A stretch of 64,000 nt of DNA from Salinimonas marina (GTDB taxonomy: Bacteria; Pseudomonadota; Gammaproteobacteria; Enterobacterales; Alteromonadaceae). Below the pieces are notes generated by a model. The model made no database searches. It had not been told where the DNA came from and saw only the letters and a list, made by a program, of their open reading frames with translations. The position numbers and the translations under genes are program-made. This document shows positions 1 through 8,385 of the stretch, piece by piece. The DNA is taken from assembly GCF_015644725.1 (NCBI RefSeq), contig NZ_CP064795.1, positions 87,501-151,500 of the forward strand. Direction: 5' to 3'. How positions within the stretch are numbered: position 1 is the first letter of the stretch; each line of letters opens with the position of its first letter.

Positions 1-583
<583 letters not shown>

Positions 584-733
584 ACAACCCGAAGCGGCTT
601 TAGCGCGAACGGTTGTAGAAAGACAAGCTAAATATTGAAAGTATAAGTCAGAGTAGCATGTTACTCAGTGATTGATTGAATATCAGATTTCCCAAATTGT
701 TATGTTATCGGCGCAGCCGGTAACAACCTTTTT
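584..733 (+). other. 23S-5S intergenic spacer with processing stem
   Basis: This 150-nt spacer is transcribed within the rrn operon. It contains acaacc (584-589) and ggttgt (611-616), which can pair just after the 23S end and may belong to the rRNA processing structure. No tRNA gene was recognised in it. The rest looks like unstructured AT-rich spacer leading into 5S. Confidence 0.6.
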
Positions 734-852
734 TGCTTGGCGGCCATAGCGACGTGGCACCACCTGATCCCATTCCGAACTCAGAAGTGAAACACGTTAG
801 CGGCGATGGTAGTGTGGGGATTCCCCATGTGAGAGTAGCACACCGCCAAGCT
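734..852 (+). rRNA. rrf: 5S ribosomal RNA
   Basis: A complete 5S gene of about 119 nt. The terminal helix is formed by gcttggcgg at 735-743 and ccgccaagc at 843-851. Internal conserved blocks are present, including the loop-A/helix-III region ccattccgaactcagaagtgaaac and the loop-E region cgatggtagtgtgggg. It closely resembles gammaproteobacterial 5S sequences. An open reading frame across this region is a coincidence and not a gene. Confidence 0.97.
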
Positions 853-861
853 CCTCATTCG

Positions 862-899
862 AAAACAAAAAACCCCGCGCATGCGGGGTTTTTTGTTTT
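862..899 (+). terminator. rrn operon rho-independent terminator
   Basis: Ten bases after 5S is an almost perfect inverted repeat: aaaacaaaaaaccccgc and its complement gcggggttttttgtttt around a 4-nt loop (gcat). The GC core followed by six T residues is a classic intrinsic terminator. The A tract on the 5' side would also make it work in the opposite orientation. Confidence 0.93.
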
Positions 900-990
900 A
901 AGAAGCAGCATCCTGCGATGCTACTTCAACGGTAACCCAACCCATCGTGGGGAACGAAGCGGCAAGCACTGCATTGGCGCAGGGGTAACA

Positions 991-1177
991 ACCCATCCCT
1001 GGTGCTGCCACCATTCTCGCCCTCCCTGGCGAGCCGTAAATCACTGACGAGGATACTTAATCCTCGCCCTGGCGTGATTTACCCCCATGTGAGAGTAGCA
1101 CACTGTCCCTTGCCGGCTACGGAGCTCCTCATTACACGAAGAAGCCCACTCATTTGAGTGGGCTTTTTTCGTATATG
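991..1177 (+). repeat. rrn-tail repeat, copy A1
   Basis: A 187-bp unit repeated almost identically at 1338-1524; the only differences seen are at ccattctcg/ccagtctcg and around the terminator A tract. It carries the 21-nt 5S segment ccccatgtgagagtagcacac (1083-1103, identical to 823-843) and the 11-nt post-5S segment agctcctcatt (1123-1133, identical to 849-859), then its own terminator. A nested inverted repeat occupies 1036-1082. This is most simply a decayed duplicate of a 5S 3' end plus its terminator region. Confidence 0.85.
1143..1169 (+). terminator. intrinsic terminator inside repeat A1
   Basis: agcccactca (1143-1152) pairs perfectly with tgagtgggct (1155-1164) and is followed by six T residues. 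This is a strong rho-independent terminator, different in sequence from the one directly after the intact 5S gene. Confidence 0.85.
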
Positions 1178-1276
1178 TGTCTCATTCTCAATAGTGTTGA
1201 CTCTTTGTTCCCGTTTGGGCTGATGCAAACCCACACTTCCATGTGGCGTAGTGCCAGCTCGCACTTCCTATGCTCG

Positions 1277-1345
1277 CGTTCGTTCCTTTTAAGGTGACGT
1301 TAAGTCACCTTAAATTTGCGTTGCAAACCGGAGCCTCACCCATCC
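1277..1345 (+). repeat. rrn-tail repeat, copy B1
   Basis: A 69-bp segment exactly identical to 1654-1722. It contains the palindrome aaggtgac-gttaa-gtcacctt. Similarity continues upstream in weaker form (tagtgccag... is shared before both copies). Its last bases overlap the start of repeat A2, so B1 plus A2 form one longer composite module. Confidence 0.85.
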
Positions 1346-1524
1346 CTGGTGCTGCCACCAGTCTCGCCCTCCCTGGCGAGCCGTAAATCACTGACGAGGA
1401 TACTTAATCCTCGCCCTGGCGTGATTTACCCCCATGTGAGAGTAGCACACTGTCCCTTGCCGGCTACGGAGCTCCTCATTACACGAAAAAAGCCCACTCA
1501 TTGAGTGGGCTTTTTTCGTATATG
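1338..1524 (+). repeat. rrn-tail repeat, copy A2
   Basis: The second copy of the 187-bp unit at 991-1177. It again carries the 21-nt 5S fragment (1430-1450), the nested inverted repeat (1383-1429) and a terminator at its end. The A copies are about 160 bp apart and B1 lies between them. Short open frames inside are not supported as genes. Confidence 0.85.
1491..1516 (+). terminator. intrinsic terminator inside repeat A2
   Basis: agcccactca (1491-1500) and tgagtgggct (1502-1511) form the same stem as in A1 with one base less in the loop, followed by a T tract. Confidence 0.82.
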
Positions 1525-1653
1525 CTCAGCATAGCTGCGCGTACGCACATGATAAAATGTAGTGGCAGACTAAACCCAACACATCGTGTAGTTGAGTCAT
1601 TGCATTCGGAAACATCCATGTTGGTTAGTGCCAGGGCGTACGTCCTGTACGCC

Positions 1654-1722
1654 CGTTCGTTCCTTTTAAGGTGACGTTAAGTCACCTTAAATTTGCGTTG
1701 CAAACCGGAGCCTCACCCATCC
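1654..1722 (+). repeat. rrn-tail repeat, copy B2
   Basis: An exact 69-bp copy of 1277-1345, including the aaggtgac/gtcacctt palindrome. After 1722 the sequence diverges from the A module that follows B1, so this copy is cut off from its terminator unit. Confidence 0.85.
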
Positions 1723-1789
1723 GTGGCGCGCCGCTACGGTCGCTGCGAATGTCCACCGGACATTCGGTCAACCTACGCCCCCATGTAAC

Positions 1790-1877
1790 AACGTGGTTGC
1801 CAAAGGTAGAACTCGTCACGAAGTGAACGGTCCATTGCCGGCGAGAGAGCTGCCATTACGAAGAAGCCCTTTCCGAC
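1790..1877 (+). repeat. degenerate third rrn-tail remnant
   Basis: The stretch near 1830-1870 (ggtccattgccggcgagag..., then cattacgaagaagccc) is a diverged version of the A-module tail (tgtcccttgccggctacgg..., cattacacgaagaagccc at ~1105-1147). The terminator stem and the 5S 21-mer are lost. From 1878 to the EAL gene only about 180 bp of AT-rich, probably promoter-bearing sequence remains. Confidence 0.55.
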
Positions 1878-2055
1878 TCTCTAATTGACCAGCCACGCTC
1901 TGATTATGTGGAATTTATCCGAAACGTCTGACACTAAGCAGCAGTTAAGTCATCTTTTATTATGATAAATCTTTTTTACAGCATAGTATTAAAAATAGGC
2001 GATCTGCCGATTGGTAAGGTAGGATGGCACAAAGGACCTTGATCAATATTTAAAA

Positions 2056-2883
2056 TTGGATTTTAAAGTTACCATGGGGAAATTTAATAATGTATCTGCC
2101 CGCGAGCTTCCTCTTTATATTATAGAAGAGAACGCCCAGGCGTTATCGTGTGAGGGTTGTCGTAACGGTGAGGCTCTACCCTTTGATTTTACTATGGCTT
2201 TTCAGCCCCTTGTGGATCTTGAGAGGCGCATTGTCTTTGCTTATGAAGGGTTAGTTCGCGGATTGAGTAATGAGCCAGCTTATACGGTTATCGAAAAAGT
2301 AAAAGCTGAGCACATTTACCGCTTTGATCAGGCCTGCAGGGTTAAAGCGGTTGCCCTGGCAGCTGCCGCGGGCATCAGTGAAAGGCTTAATATCAACTTT
2401 ATACCGGGTGCAATCTATCGGCCGGAGATTTGTATACAAACGACTTTAAATGCTGCCCGGCGCTATGGCTTCCCTTTATCCAACATTACCTTTGAAGTGG
2501 TTGAAAGTACGCCCATCAATGATAGGCGTCACCTGCAACGAATTATCGATCACCATAAAAAGCTGGGGTTCGCGACCGCTTTAGATGATTTTGGATCAGG
2601 GTACGCTAACCTCGACTGGTTGGCTGACCTATCCCCCGACAGCATAAAAATTGATATGCACCTGATTAGAGATATAGATACCAACCGCCGAAAGAAAGCC
2701 ATTGTTCACAGCCTGACTTCTTTGTGCCGGCAGCTGGAGATAGAGGTACTGGCAGAGGGAGTGGAAACAAAAGCAGAGCGGGATACCCTGGCTGCAATGG
2801 GGGTGGTTAAACAGCAGGGATATTTCTTTGGTAAACCCCAGTTTGAATCTTTTGCAACCATTGCCAGTGAGGTGTTCTGTTAA
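2056..2883 (+). CDS. EAL-domain cyclic-di-GMP phosphodiesterase
   Basis: A 275-residue single-domain EAL protein, predicted to hydrolyse c-di-GMP in the cytoplasm. The catalytic set looks complete: E64 in an EGL version of the EAL motif, N113 in NINF, E147/E150 in FEVVE, D177-D178 in the DDFGSGY motif, K198 in IKID, and E234/E237 in AEGVE. The sequence style (YEGLVRG, NFIPGAIY) resembles the EAL domains of blue-light BLUF proteins, but no sensor domain is attached. A CxxC pair (C32, C35) sits in the short N-terminal extension. The first possible start is TTG at 2056; ATG at 2074 is an alternative and neither has a strong ribosome site. It stands alone between the rrn tail and catalase. Confidence 0.9.
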   Translation: MDFKVTMGKFNNVSARELPLYIIEENAQALSCEGCRNGEALPFDFTMAFQPLVDLERRIVFAYEGLVRGLSNEPAYTVIEKVKAEHIYRFDQACRVKAVALAAAAGISERLNINFIPGAIYRPEICIQTTLNAARRYGFPLSNITFEVVESTPINDRRHLQRIIDHHKKLGFATALDDFGSGYANLDWLADLSPDSIKIDMHLIRDIDTNRRKKAIVHSLTSLCRQLEIEVLAEGVETKAERDTLAAMGVVKQQGYFFGKPQFESFATIASEVFC

Positions 2884-2963
2884 CCCAATGAATAGTCCCT
2901 GTGCTTTAATAAGATTTGTTTGTCCTTAATGGGAGGGCGGGAGTTAACTACCCTGATTGCTAT

Positions 2964-3005
2964 CCCGGCATAAACCAACCCGGTTTAATAGCCGGGCTGT
3001 TTTGT
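2964..3005 (+). terminator. nested hairpin terminator after the EAL gene
   Basis: cccggc (2964-2969) pairs with gccggg (2991-2996) and encloses a second pair, taaacc (2971-2976) with ggttta (2982-2987). A short T-rich tail (ctgttttgtt) follows on the plus strand. It lies between two convergent genes and best fits termination of the EAL transcript. Confidence 0.6.
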
Positions 3006-3049
3006 TAGTTTTAAGCATCACTCAATTCGCCAACGATGCGCTTTAATTC

Positions 3050-4507
3050 TCAGCCGAGGCGATTAAGCACTTCTTGTCTGACGCGTTTTCCGTAATCTGC
3101 ATGAGCGTGGGCATATTGTTCGAACATGGCCTGTTGCACAGCTTGCGTACATTGGCTTAATCCGTCAGCAATATTATCTACCAACTGTCTTTTATGATCC
3201 TCATTCATCAGGCAGAACAACTCCCCGGCCTGGTTAAAGTTATCCTCGTGCTGATTATCATATATATCTAACCAGGCATCGTGCTCCAGCGCCAGGGGTG
3301 GTTCCTGCACGTCGGGCACTTCAGCGGGCGCGCCATGATCCACCCGATTATTCGGATAGAAGTTAGCCCCGTTCCCCGCGATACTTGGGGTAATGCCGGC
3401 GAAGGCCCCGTCACGCTGATAATTGTGAACCGGGCAACGCGGCGCGTTAACCGGAATCTGATTGTAGTTTGCGCCAATCCGGTAGCGGTGAGCGTCCTGA
3501 TATGCCAGTAGCCGAGCCTGTAACATCCTATCAGGAGATACTCCCACCCCTGGCACCAGATTACTGGGCGCAAAAGCTGCCTGTTCATTTTCAGCAAAGA
3601 AATTATCGACATTGCGATTAAGCTCGAGCTGACCAATTTCAATTAATGGATAGTCGCGGTGTGGCCATACTTTTGTCACATCAAACGGATTAATACGATA
3701 ATTTTTTGCTTCTTCTTCCGTCATAATTTGCACTTTCACGGTCCATGATGGAAATTCGCCTTTATCGATACTGTCGACCAAGTCCTGCTGGGCCCCAAAT
3801 GCCGGGCGTGTCGCTGCCTCTGCATTCGTCAGGGTTTTGATACCCTGATTGGTTTTAAAGTGCCACTTTACCCAAAACCGCTCGCCGTGTTCGTTCCATA
3901 AACTAAGGGTGTGCGAGCTATAACCATTGATGTGTCGATACGACAGGGGGATACCACGATCAGACATCAAAATGGTCGACTGGTGCAGCGACTGCGGGTT
4001 ATTGGCCCAAAATTCATAGATTGCCTGCGGATCCGGCAGATTGGTTCTGGGATGCTTTTTCTGGCTATGGATAAAGTCGGGGAACTTGATTCCATCGCGC
4101 AAGAAAAATACCGGGGTGTTATTGCCGACAATATCCCAGTTACCTCGGCCGGTATAAAACTTAAGGGCAAAACCCCGGGGATCCCGAGCGTAATCACTGG
4201 AATCCTGACCACCCCCCACGGTAGAAAAGCGCAAGAAGATATCCGTTTGCTGACCAGGTTCCTGTAAAAAGTCGGCCACGGTATAGTCTCGCAAGCTTCT
4301 GGTCAGCGTAAACGTTCCGTAAGCTGCACTACCGCGGGCGTGCACAACCCGCTCGGGGATACGTTCACGGTTAAAGTGAGCCAGCTTTTCAAACAGATAA
4401 TGGTTATCAAAAGATAGCGGGCCGCGAGGACCGGCCGTACGGCTTTGGTTATCATTAGCAACCGGTGCACCTGCACTGGTGGTCATGGGACAGCGTTTAT
4501 TCGACAT
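3050..4507 (-). CDS. monofunctional heme catalase (small-subunit, KatA-like)
   Basis: A 485-residue catalase that dismutates hydrogen peroxide to water and oxygen. Diagnostic residues are visible: the distal His56 in VVHARGSAAYG, Asn129 in VGNNTPVFF, and the proximal heme-ligand Tyr336 in RLLAYQDAHRYRIG. Length fits small-subunit clade-3-type catalases and there is no C-terminal flavodoxin-like domain. The start is ATG at 4507, because GGAGGA sits just upstream on the minus strand; the 31 extra upstream codons have no such site. The gene is monocistronic, and its upstream region (4508-4700) is AT-rich. An OxyR site is possible but I could not define one convincingly. Confidence 0.95.
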   Translation of the reverse strand: MSNKRCPMTTSAGAPVANDNQSRTAGPRGPLSFDNHYLFEKLAHFNRERIPERVVHARGSAAYGTFTLTRSLRDYTVADFLQEPGQQTDIFLRFSTVGGGQDSSDYARDPRGFALKFYTGRGNWDIVGNNTPVFFLRDGIKFPDFIHSQKKHPRTNLPDPQAIYEFWANNPQSLHQSTILMSDRGIPLSYRHINGYSSHTLSLWNEHGERFWVKWHFKTNQGIKTLTNAEAATRPAFGAQQDLVDSIDKGEFPSWTVKVQIMTEEEAKNYRINPFDVTKVWPHRDYPLIEIGQLELNRNVDNFFAENEQAAFAPSNLVPGVGVSPDRMLQARLLAYQDAHRYRIGANYNQIPVNAPRCPVHNYQRDGAFAGITPSIAGNGANFYPNNRVDHGAPAEVPDVQEPPLALEHDAWLDIYDNQHEDNFNQAGELFCLMNEDHKRQLVDNIADGLSQCTQAVQQAMFEQYAHAHADYGKRVRQEVLNRLG

Positions 4508-4998
4508 AAATTCCTCCATTATCTGTCGTAGCCCCAAAAGGCACTGGCCTTTTGAATGTGGAAGGATAATAGAAGATAGTATTGGTAAATCAAAAACCAT
4601 TAATTCAATTGATATAATCTATTAAAACTATCCTGATTCATATTAAGAATTGATATTAAAAAAGTAATTATTATTTTTGATTGTCGATGAAAGGGTGAGC
4701 CTTCGCCAGGGCGGTAAAAGAAAGCTGACTCATCAGAACCTGAGACTGTGATCCCGAGACTTATATCAGAGGCGAACAATGGTGGGTGCTTATCAGCGCG
4801 GTCTGCTTGCTATAAACAGTTCAGCGAAATAAAAACCAGGAAGGGGCAGATAAGTGAAGGTGTACCGACGCACAAGTCAGTACACCAACGCCGGACATTT
4901 ACAAACGTAGCTCCGAACGATGTTATTAAGGCGAAGCCTGCCGCGCTTTACCAAGCCAGCAAATCTCTGCGTAAAAACCTACCTCGGAGATCAGGGTG
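4508..4998. other. intergenic region upstream of catalase
   Basis: About 490 bp without a supported gene. The part next to catalase is strongly AT-rich and is the likely promoter region. One 84-codon open frame at 4748-5002 has no ribosome site and no recognisable protein features, so it is not called. Confidence 0.5.
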
Positions 4999-5721
4999 TT
5001 AGTTAGCAGGAGAATTAGTACGTTCACGTAATGTCTTAAAAAATAACTGTATCCGCTCGGCATTTTTGCCTAAATCGCTTTTTCCTACACGTGATTTGCT
5101 ACGAATATCTACCAAGGTGTCCTCACCTTGTGCAGTTAAGCGAATAATTACGTCATCTTTAAAGCCAAACCACAAAGTTGTGTCAGTGGCTTCGATGGTG
5201 TAATTGGTTGTATTTTTAGCGGCGATTTCCCAGCCCAGCGCCTCGACACTGTTTACCGCTACAGGAAAGAGCTCTTCTATCGATAACGCAAAGACCTGGG
5301 TTTTAATATCCGGGTAGGCGCGTAATTGTTGTTCAGTGATTTCGCCGCCGGCATATGTGGCAGGATTCGGAGCATCTTTACGCAAGGGCAATATCGCATC
5401 AAATTGCGGCGGGTTTTGAGTATCGGTGGTAATGTCATGAATCGGCGGCACGGATTTTCCCTTGTTCATCATGCTTAATGGCAAGCCCACCGCGACTAAT
5501 GCCAGCAGAGCATAGATGAATGTGGCGCCTAAACGCATACTCTTGCGGGCAAACAGTACCTGTAACAGGATCAGGACCAGTGCTGCGCCGCCCACATAAA
5601 CACCGTATCGAAACACCGTAAACGCAGTACCTAAATCCAGCCCGAAAAACTGATAAAGCAGGCCGGGTAACACGACCATTAGAAAACCAACAAAACTGGT
5701 TATTGCGACTAAAAATTTCAA
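4999..5721 (-). CDS. DUF1499-family membrane protein
   Basis: A 240-residue protein with three predicted N-terminal membrane segments (roughly residues 3-26, 32-55 and 65-85), followed by a soluble DUF1499 domain containing the typical YTIEATDTTLWFGFKDD and VDIRSKSRVGKSDLG stretches. The function of the family is not established. The start chosen is TTG at 5721: AAGGAA lies 6 nt upstream on the minus strand, and translation from it begins directly with the first hydrophobic segment (MKFLVAITSF). The longer GTG frame (5775) lacks such a site. It is divergent from the DnaJ-related gene. Confidence 0.8.
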   Translation of the reverse strand: MKFLVAITSFVGFLMVVLPGLLYQFFGLDLGTAFTVFRYGVYVGGAALVLILLQVLFARKSMRLGATFIYALLALVAVGLPLSMMNKGKSVPPIHDITTDTQNPPQFDAILPLRKDAPNPATYAGGEITEQQLRAYPDIKTQVFALSIEELFPVAVNSVEALGWEIAAKNTTNYTIEATDTTLWFGFKDDVIIRLTAQGEDTLVDIRSKSRVGKSDLGKNAERIQLFFKTLRERTNSPAN

Positions 5722-5831
5722 AAGATGTTCCTTCTTGTGGTTATATGAATAGTTAAACCAGATTAACCCGGTCACATTCTAATCTGGTATAAAATTAATC
5801 TTTATTGATGGCTACGTAAACAGGATATTTT

Positions 5832-6461
5832 GTGAGCAAGACTGATCACCCACTACTGCTAACGCTGCGCCAGGCCCTTGAGGCAGAGCGAGCCTGTCTG
5901 CGTAACGGCATCAGCGAATATCAGCTGATTCAAAAGCTAACCGGGGCGCCTTATTGTATTTTCGATGCGGATGCCTTAGGCGATAACTTAACGTTATTTC
6001 AGACCCATTTTTTATTGTTTCATTGCTTATACCAGATTCAGCAGGATTGGATACACAATGCTGAAAAATTACAGATAAGCGCCTTGTCTATAAAACTGGT
6101 ATCAGTGGCAGGCGAGACACTGTCGTGTCTACCAGTAGCGGAATAACCGCTGCAAAATTACTATCTGAACTGGGATAACTTCACCCGGACCCAAAGCGAA
6201 GATATCGAGGCCATGTTGGATGATTTCTGGCAAAAAATGGCAGGAACGCGGGACGGGATAAATGAACAGGATATTCGGGCTGCCTGCCAAACCTTAGCGA
6301 TAGACGATACACAGTGGCAAGACCCCGGCAAACTTAAACATCAATATCGCAAACTTCAGCACCTGCATCATCCGGATAAGGGTGGAGACACCCAATTTAC
6401 CCAACAACTCAATCAGGCCTATAAGCTGTTACTACAGGCAAACACCACTGGTCAGGGATAA
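5832..6461 (+). pseudogene. DnaJ-related protein, interrupted by an in-frame stop
   Basis: Two pieces in the same reading frame together match the ~200-residue DNAJ_related family. The first (5832-6146) carries the N-terminal DNAJ_related domain (LTLFQTHFLLFHCLYQIQ). The second carries YYLNWDNFTRTQSEDIEAML and a C-terminal J-like domain with the HPD tripeptide in HLHHPDKGGD. A TAA at 6144-6146 separates them. Sequence continues in frame after the stop (NYYLNWDNF from 6156), so this is a nonsense change or a pair of compensating indels in 6100-6155. A GTG start at 5832 with CAGGA upstream is reasonable. J proteins stimulate Hsp70 ATPase; whether this copy still works is unknown. Confidence 0.75.
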
Positions 6462-6479
6462 ATAAGCGGGGCCGGCAGG

Positions 6480-7103
6480 TTATCTGCCTGCAGGCGGTAA
6501 AATACCATTGAAGAACAATTGCATCATTTGAGGCACATCATGCCCTGGTTGAAACTCCTGAGGGGAGTCAAGATACTCACTGACTACACCACGAAAGAAG
6601 CAGTTGACTGATAACGCCAGCAAACGCGGGTCCGCAGACAACGGCAGTGTCTGCTGGTGCAGCGCTTTTTCAAAATAAGCTTCAAAGGCCCGCAGTTTAT
6701 CCCGTTTTTTGGCATTAAAGCGTACTTTGCACGCAGCCAGCTCACCTGAATAGTCACATTTAAACATAAACAGCTGAATGGCTTTTCGCAACTGCGGGTC
6801 CTGCTCCAATCTCAATATCAACTGAGTACAGATGCGTTGTAGCTGTTCGACCGGATTGGGATGTTCTACTTCCAGTCCTTCCAGAATTTGTTCAATAAAA
6901 GGCGTATGCAGGTTTTCATGCAGCGCTTCAAAAATTTCTATTTTATTTTTGAAATGCCAGTACACCGCTCCACGCGTGACACTGGCGGCTCTGGCGACTT
7001 CTTCCAGAGAGGCTTTGGCCACCCCGCGCTCATAAAATACATCCAGGGCCGCTTCAAGGATGGCTAGTTTGGTTTGTTCCGCATCTTCTTTGGTTCGGCG
7101 CAT
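6480..7103 (-). CDS. TetR/AcrR-family repressor of the adjacent efflux genes
   Basis: A 207-residue TetR regulator. Residues ~10-60 form the DNA-binding domain, with the helix-turn-helix ending in the AcrR-like VTRGAVYWHFKNK; the rest is the ligand-binding domain, which also resembles AcrR-type efflux repressors. The start is ATG at 7103: GGAAG precedes it on the minus strand and the protein then begins MRRTKEDAEQTK, as AcrR relatives do. The longer frame to 7139 would run into the probable operator. The gene is divergent from an MFP-RND pair, the standard layout for a local repressor that responds to pump substrates. Confidence 0.9.
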   Translation of the reverse strand: MRRTKEDAEQTKLAILEAALDVFYERGVAKASLEEVARAASVTRGAVYWHFKNKIEIFEALHENLHTPFIEQILEGLEVEHPNPVEQLQRICTQLILRLEQDPQLRKAIQLFMFKCDYSGELAACKVRFNAKKRDKLRAFEAYFEKALHQQTLPLSADPRLLALSVNCFFRGVVSEYLDSPQEFQPGHDVPQMMQLFFNGILPPAGR

Positions 7104-7131
7104 AACTGGCTGCTTCCACTTGAGTTTGACA

Positions 7132-7153
7132 ACATACATACAAGAACGTATCT
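7132..7153. promoter_or_regulatory. candidate TetR operator between repressor and pump genes
   Basis: The sequence acatacatacaagaacgtatct has an imperfect dyad (atac ... gtat) and an acatacat block like the half-site of the E. coli AcrR operator. It lies between the divergent repressor and MFP genes, where autoregulation and pump repression would be expected. The match is by eye only. Confidence 0.4.
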
Positions 7154-7212
7154 TTAAAACGGTAAAGGTTCAGCATCATTTTGTCCAGTGTATATTCGGG
7201 AAATCACATACT

Positions 7213-8358
7213 ATGAAGCACATTTTTTTGGCGGTGACGGCAAGTTTAGCGGTCATACTATTGGCGGGCTGCTCACCAGATTCTAAATCAGGCTCAGCGA
7301 ACCAGGGACCACAACAACCTGCTGCGACGGCGGTATCAGTCGTCACGATAGAGCGGACCACGGTGCCGGATATTTTGTCGCTGCCAGGCCGAATTACTCC
7401 TTTTCAGCAGTCTCAGGTACGCCCGCAGGTGGCCGGGGTGATCACTGACCGTTTATTTGAAGAGGGGGCGGTGGTTGAAAAAGGGCAGCAGTTGTATCAA
7501 ATTGACGATGCCCGCTACAAAGCCGAATTAGCCAGTACCAAAGCCGATCTTAAAAGTGCTCAGGCAAACCTTAAAACACTGAAAGCAAAAGAAAAACGTT
7601 ATAAAGACTTGCTGGCTAAAAACTCCGTGAGCGAGCAGGAATACGATGATGTGGCGGCCCAGACCGACCAGGCTGAGGCGCAGATTGCTGTGGCGCAGGC
7701 GGCGATAGAGCTGGCCAGGGTGAATGTCGACTATACCAAGGTGTATGCGCCTATCAGTGGCCAGATAAGCCGCTCTTATGTGACCGAAGGTACGCTGGTT
7801 ACCGCCAATCAGGCTCAGGAGCTGGCCACCATTACCCAGCTGGATCCGGTCTTCGTGGATATGCAGAATTCTGGCAAAGCCATCGTAGAATTACGTCGCT
7901 CTATGCAAAACCGAGACGAAATGCCGGTAGAAATTGTGCTGGATGAAGCCAGTAACAGCCGGTACGAACGGCAGGGCAAACTGAAGTTCTCCGAAGTAAC
8001 CGTGGATGAAAGCACCGGCAGTGTGACCCTGCGGGCGGTGGTGCCCAACCCTGACAGTGTATTGATGCCAGGATTGTTTGTGAAAACCAATATTATTAAG
8101 TCGCAGGAACAGGGGTTACTGGTACCCCAGCGCGCCACTATGCGTCAGCCGGACGGCGCGTTAACCGTGTATGTGGTAGGCAGTAATAATACGGTAGAAG
8201 CGCGCGTTCTTGAGGTGGTACGTAGCTACCAGAGCCAGTATCTGGTGACCTCGGGTGTAAGCGAGGGCGATAAAGTCATCATCGCAGGTTATCAAAAAGT
8301 GAAACCAGGCGCGCAGGTGACCCCGCAACCCTGGCAGCAAGACCCGAAAAAGCGCTAA
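7213..8358 (+). CDS. RND efflux periplasmic adaptor (MFP) lipoprotein
   Basis: A 381-residue membrane-fusion protein linking an inner-membrane RND pump to an outer-membrane channel. The start is ATG at 7213, giving a lipoprotein signal peptide with lipobox LAGC (lipidated C20). Then come the barrel-sandwich region (GRITPFQQSQVRPQVAGVI), a coiled-coil hairpin (~95-165, rich in A/K/Q), the second lipoyl half (VYAPISGQISRSYVTEGTLV), and beta-barrel and membrane-proximal domains. It is AcrA/MexA-like in length and order. The RND gene starts 27 nt downstream, so the two are surely co-transcribed. Upstream codons back to 7060 overlap the repressor gene and are not coding. Confidence 0.93.
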   Translation: MKHIFLAVTASLAVILLAGCSPDSKSGSANQGPQQPAATAVSVVTIERTTVPDILSLPGRITPFQQSQVRPQVAGVITDRLFEEGAVVEKGQQLYQIDDARYKAELASTKADLKSAQANLKTLKAKEKRYKDLLAKNSVSEQEYDDVAAQTDQAEAQIAVAQAAIELARVNVDYTKVYAPISGQISRSYVTEGTLVTANQAQELATITQLDPVFVDMQNSGKAIVELRRSMQNRDEMPVEIVLDEASNSRYERQGKLKFSEVTVDESTGSVTLRAVVPNPDSVLMPGLFVKTNIIKSQEQGLLVPQRATMRQPDGALTVYVVGSNNTVEARVLEVVRSYQSQYLVTSGVSEGDKVIIAGYQKVKPGAQVTPQPWQQDPKKR

Positions 8359-8385
8359 TCCCACAACCGGCAGGAATTCAGATCT

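Noticed and set aside
733..1504. Open reading frames over the 5S gene and the A/B repeats
   Set aside because: They coincide with rRNA or repeat structure, have no ribosome site and no protein-like features.
991..1722. CRISPR array
   Set aside because: The repeats are long (187 and 69 bp), only two copies each, contain 5S remnants and terminators, and have no regular spacers or cas genes nearby.
3911..4267. 118-codon frame antisense to catalase
   Set aside because: It is the shadow of a well-supported catalase frame; there is no independent evidence.
4600..4700. OxyR site upstream of catalase
   Set aside because: Only a partial match to the ATAG...CTAT pattern in very AT-rich DNA; too weak to call.
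4748..5002. 84-codon frame upstream of catalase
   Set aside because: No ribosome site, no recognisable domain, and composition like non-coding DNA.
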